A DNA stretch of 64,000 bases from Pedobacter psychroterrae (GTDB lineage Bacteria; Bacteroidota; Bacteroidia; Sphingobacteriales; Sphingobacteriaceae), in contig NZ_SJSL01000001.1 of the NCBI RefSeq assembly GCF_004331695.1, positions 1,240,001 to 1,304,000 on the forward strand. Direction: 5' to 3'. Shown here in pieces: positions 62,925 to 64,000 of this stretch. Numbering within the stretch: the first letter of the stretch is position 1; the number at the start of each line of letters is the position of its first letter. A program made the translations under genes and the position numbers. A model generated the notes under the pieces. It made no database searches, had not been told where the DNA came from, and worked only from the letters and a program-made list of their open reading frames with translations.

Positions 62925-64000
62925 TTATCGGAGGTCAAAGTCATCATCGTCATCATCCAGGCTTGCGCTAAATAGACTGTCAAACATATCTGAAAACCCA
63001 AATCCCGACTGAAGGTACTTCTTACTCAGCTGCGAATATTCTGCCAGTCCGTGCAGCACGAATTCCATGAGTACCAGTGTTTGGTTTTCACTTAGTTTAG
63101 GGTGAAACTTCTTGATCAGGTCGTACAGCCCTGTCACCTGCATAAGTGCTTTTTTATATTTTGCCGCTGTCAGAGAATCAGAAAGATCAAGTGTATTTCC
63201 TTCTGTGAACCAATCCGCAATAGCTGTATAAGGATTGGCAGATTTACTTTTTTTAGCTTTTTCAGGATCTGGGAAATAGCGGGAGAACAAGGTTTTGATG
63301 GCCTTACCGATTAAGGTGCCCGCTACGTTGGCCGGCCCTTCCAGTTCACCCTCATACACCAGTTCAATTTTACCTGTTATCGCCGGAATGATCCCCGCCA
63401 GGTCTGAAAGCCTCACAAATGTAGTTTTCTCCCTGTTGATCAGCATGCGCCTTTCTGCTGTGCTTACCAAATTCTCATAAGCAGAAATCGTCAGTCTTGC
63501 TGAAACACCGGATTTCTGGTCTATGTATTCACTTTTCCTTGCCTCAAAAGCTACCTGCTCTACCAGGTCTTTCAAAAGACCATCTACTTCGATATTTTCC
63601 CGCTGATCTTCAGTAATCCGTGCTTCCTGAAAAGTGATCTTTCTGGAAATCTCAATGGTCTTAGGATAGTGGGTCAGGATTTGGCTTTCTATACGGTCTT
63701 TTAGCGGCGTTACGATAGATCCCCTGTTGGTATAGTCTTCAGGATTGGCTGTAAAAACAAACTGCACATCCAAGGGAAGGCGTAGTTTAAAACCCCTGAT
63801 CTGGATATCTTTTTCCTGGAGCATATTGAAAAGTGCTACCTGTATCCGTGCTTGCAGATCGGGAAGTTCGTTGATCACAAAGATGCTGCGGTGCGCACGC
63901 GGGATCAGTCCGAAATGGATCACTCTTTCATCGTTATAGGTCAGTTTTAGTGTAGCAGCCTTAATAGGGTCCACATCACCTATCAGATCGGCCACTGTCA
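62925..64000 (-). CDS. AAA ATPase, magnesium chelatase-like (5' end outside window)
   Basis: The C-terminal 358 or so residues of a MoxR/magnesium chelatase-type AAA protein; the frame is open to the right edge, so the start and the Walker A motif are beyond it. Visible parts are TVADLIGDVDPIKAATLKL, a Walker B-like strand RSIFVINELPDLQ (Asn where Asp-Glu usually has Asp), sensor-like DVQFVFTANPEDYTNRGSIV and PLKDRIESQILTHYP. The C-terminus is a helical bundle ending in an acidic run (DDDDDDFDLR). It heads the leftward operon with the phosphoesterase and UbiA-like genes. Confidence 0.88.
   Translation of the reverse strand, partial: TVADLIGDVDPIKAATLKLTYNDERVIHFGLIPRAHRSIFVINELPDLQARIQVALFNMLQEKDIQIRGFKLRLPLDVQFVFTANPEDYTNRGSIVTPLKDRIESQILTHYPKTIEISRKITFQEARITEDQRENIEVDGLLKDLVEQVAFEARKSEYIDQKSGVSARLTISAYENLVSTAERRMLINREKTTFVRLSDLAGIIPAITGKIELVYEGELEGPANVAGTLIGKAIKTLFSRYFPDPEKAKKSKSANPYTAIADWFTEGNTLDLSDSLTAAKYKKALMQVTGLYDLIKKFHPKLSENQTLVLMEFVLHGLAEYSQLSKKYLQSGFGFSDMFDSLFSASLDDDDDDFDLR

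Noticed and set aside
1..64000. tRNA, rRNA, CRISPR array, insertion sequence, prophage, riboswitch
   Set aside because: By eye I found no cloverleaf, no repeat-spacer array, no transposase or integrase frame and no known riboswitch core; short or diverged ones could be missed without a tool.

Overview
The window comes from a member of the Bacteroidota, most likely Sphingobacteriaceae and Pedobacter-like. This is inferred from gene content and signals, not from a database search. Supporting signs are a SecA of about 1100 residues with a large internal insert, an alternative complex III operon joined to a caa3-type oxidase, Bacteroidota families (DUF4251, DUF4286, DUF983, M56/BlaI pairs), few Shine-Dalgarno sites, and many promoters with the Bacteroidota -7 element TAnnTTTG a few bases before the start codon. 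No rRNA, tRNA, CRISPR array, insertion sequence or prophage was seen. The window is chromosomal and mostly housekeeping.

Layout. 1-870: the 5' end of a leftward secreted protein (probable glycoside hydrolase), a small orphan gene, and the first copy of a palindromic dispersed repeat. 870-11145: a rightward run of secA, a SPOR-domain protein, an M20 amidohydrolase, the second repeat copy, a secreted hypothetical, an SGNH hydrolase, dnaG, yraN and a glutaminyl cyclotransferase-like lipoprotein. 11171-13477: leftward DUF4251 protein and pgi. 13602-18247: an M20 amidohydrolase broken by a one-base deletion, an NHL-repeat lipoprotein, prfB with its programmed +1 frameshift, and an esterase. 18242-19929: divergent SirB1-like protein and methyltransferase. 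20038-24338: a BlaI-like repressor with two tandem M56 sensor-like proteins. 24378-26948: an outer-membrane beta-barrel (leftward) and a deoxyhypusine-synthase-like enzyme.

27202-43696 is the respiratory core: actABCDEF, coxB and coxA, a strong terminator, then ctaA, ctaB, two subunit III-type proteins, a subunit IV-type protein, a SCO-fold protein with no cysteine at all, and a DUF420 protein. Together these would pass electrons from quinol through ACIII to the oxidase, with heme A synthesis and assembly factors supplied by the second half.

43699-54509: ogt, small proteins, a Tat-exported phospholipase C, a cation/proton antiporter, a DUF2341/LamG surface protein and a run of small conserved genes (VOC, DUF983, DUF2461, OmpA lipoprotein, DUF4286). 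54526-64000: a TPR protein; a lipoprotein with the S9 prolyl-oligopeptidase fold whose catalytic Ser and His are replaced, in an apparent operon with a histidine kinase and response regulator; then a leftward set of AAA ATPase (cut by the window end), membrane metallophosphoesterase and UbiA-like protein.

The most interesting candidates for undescribed biology are the pseudo-peptidase lipoprotein plus two-component system (56497-60759), the duplicated M56 proteins with an OstA/LptA-like tail under an apparent BlaI operator (19964-24338), and the copper-ligand-free SCO paralogue inside the oxidase operon (42436-43149).
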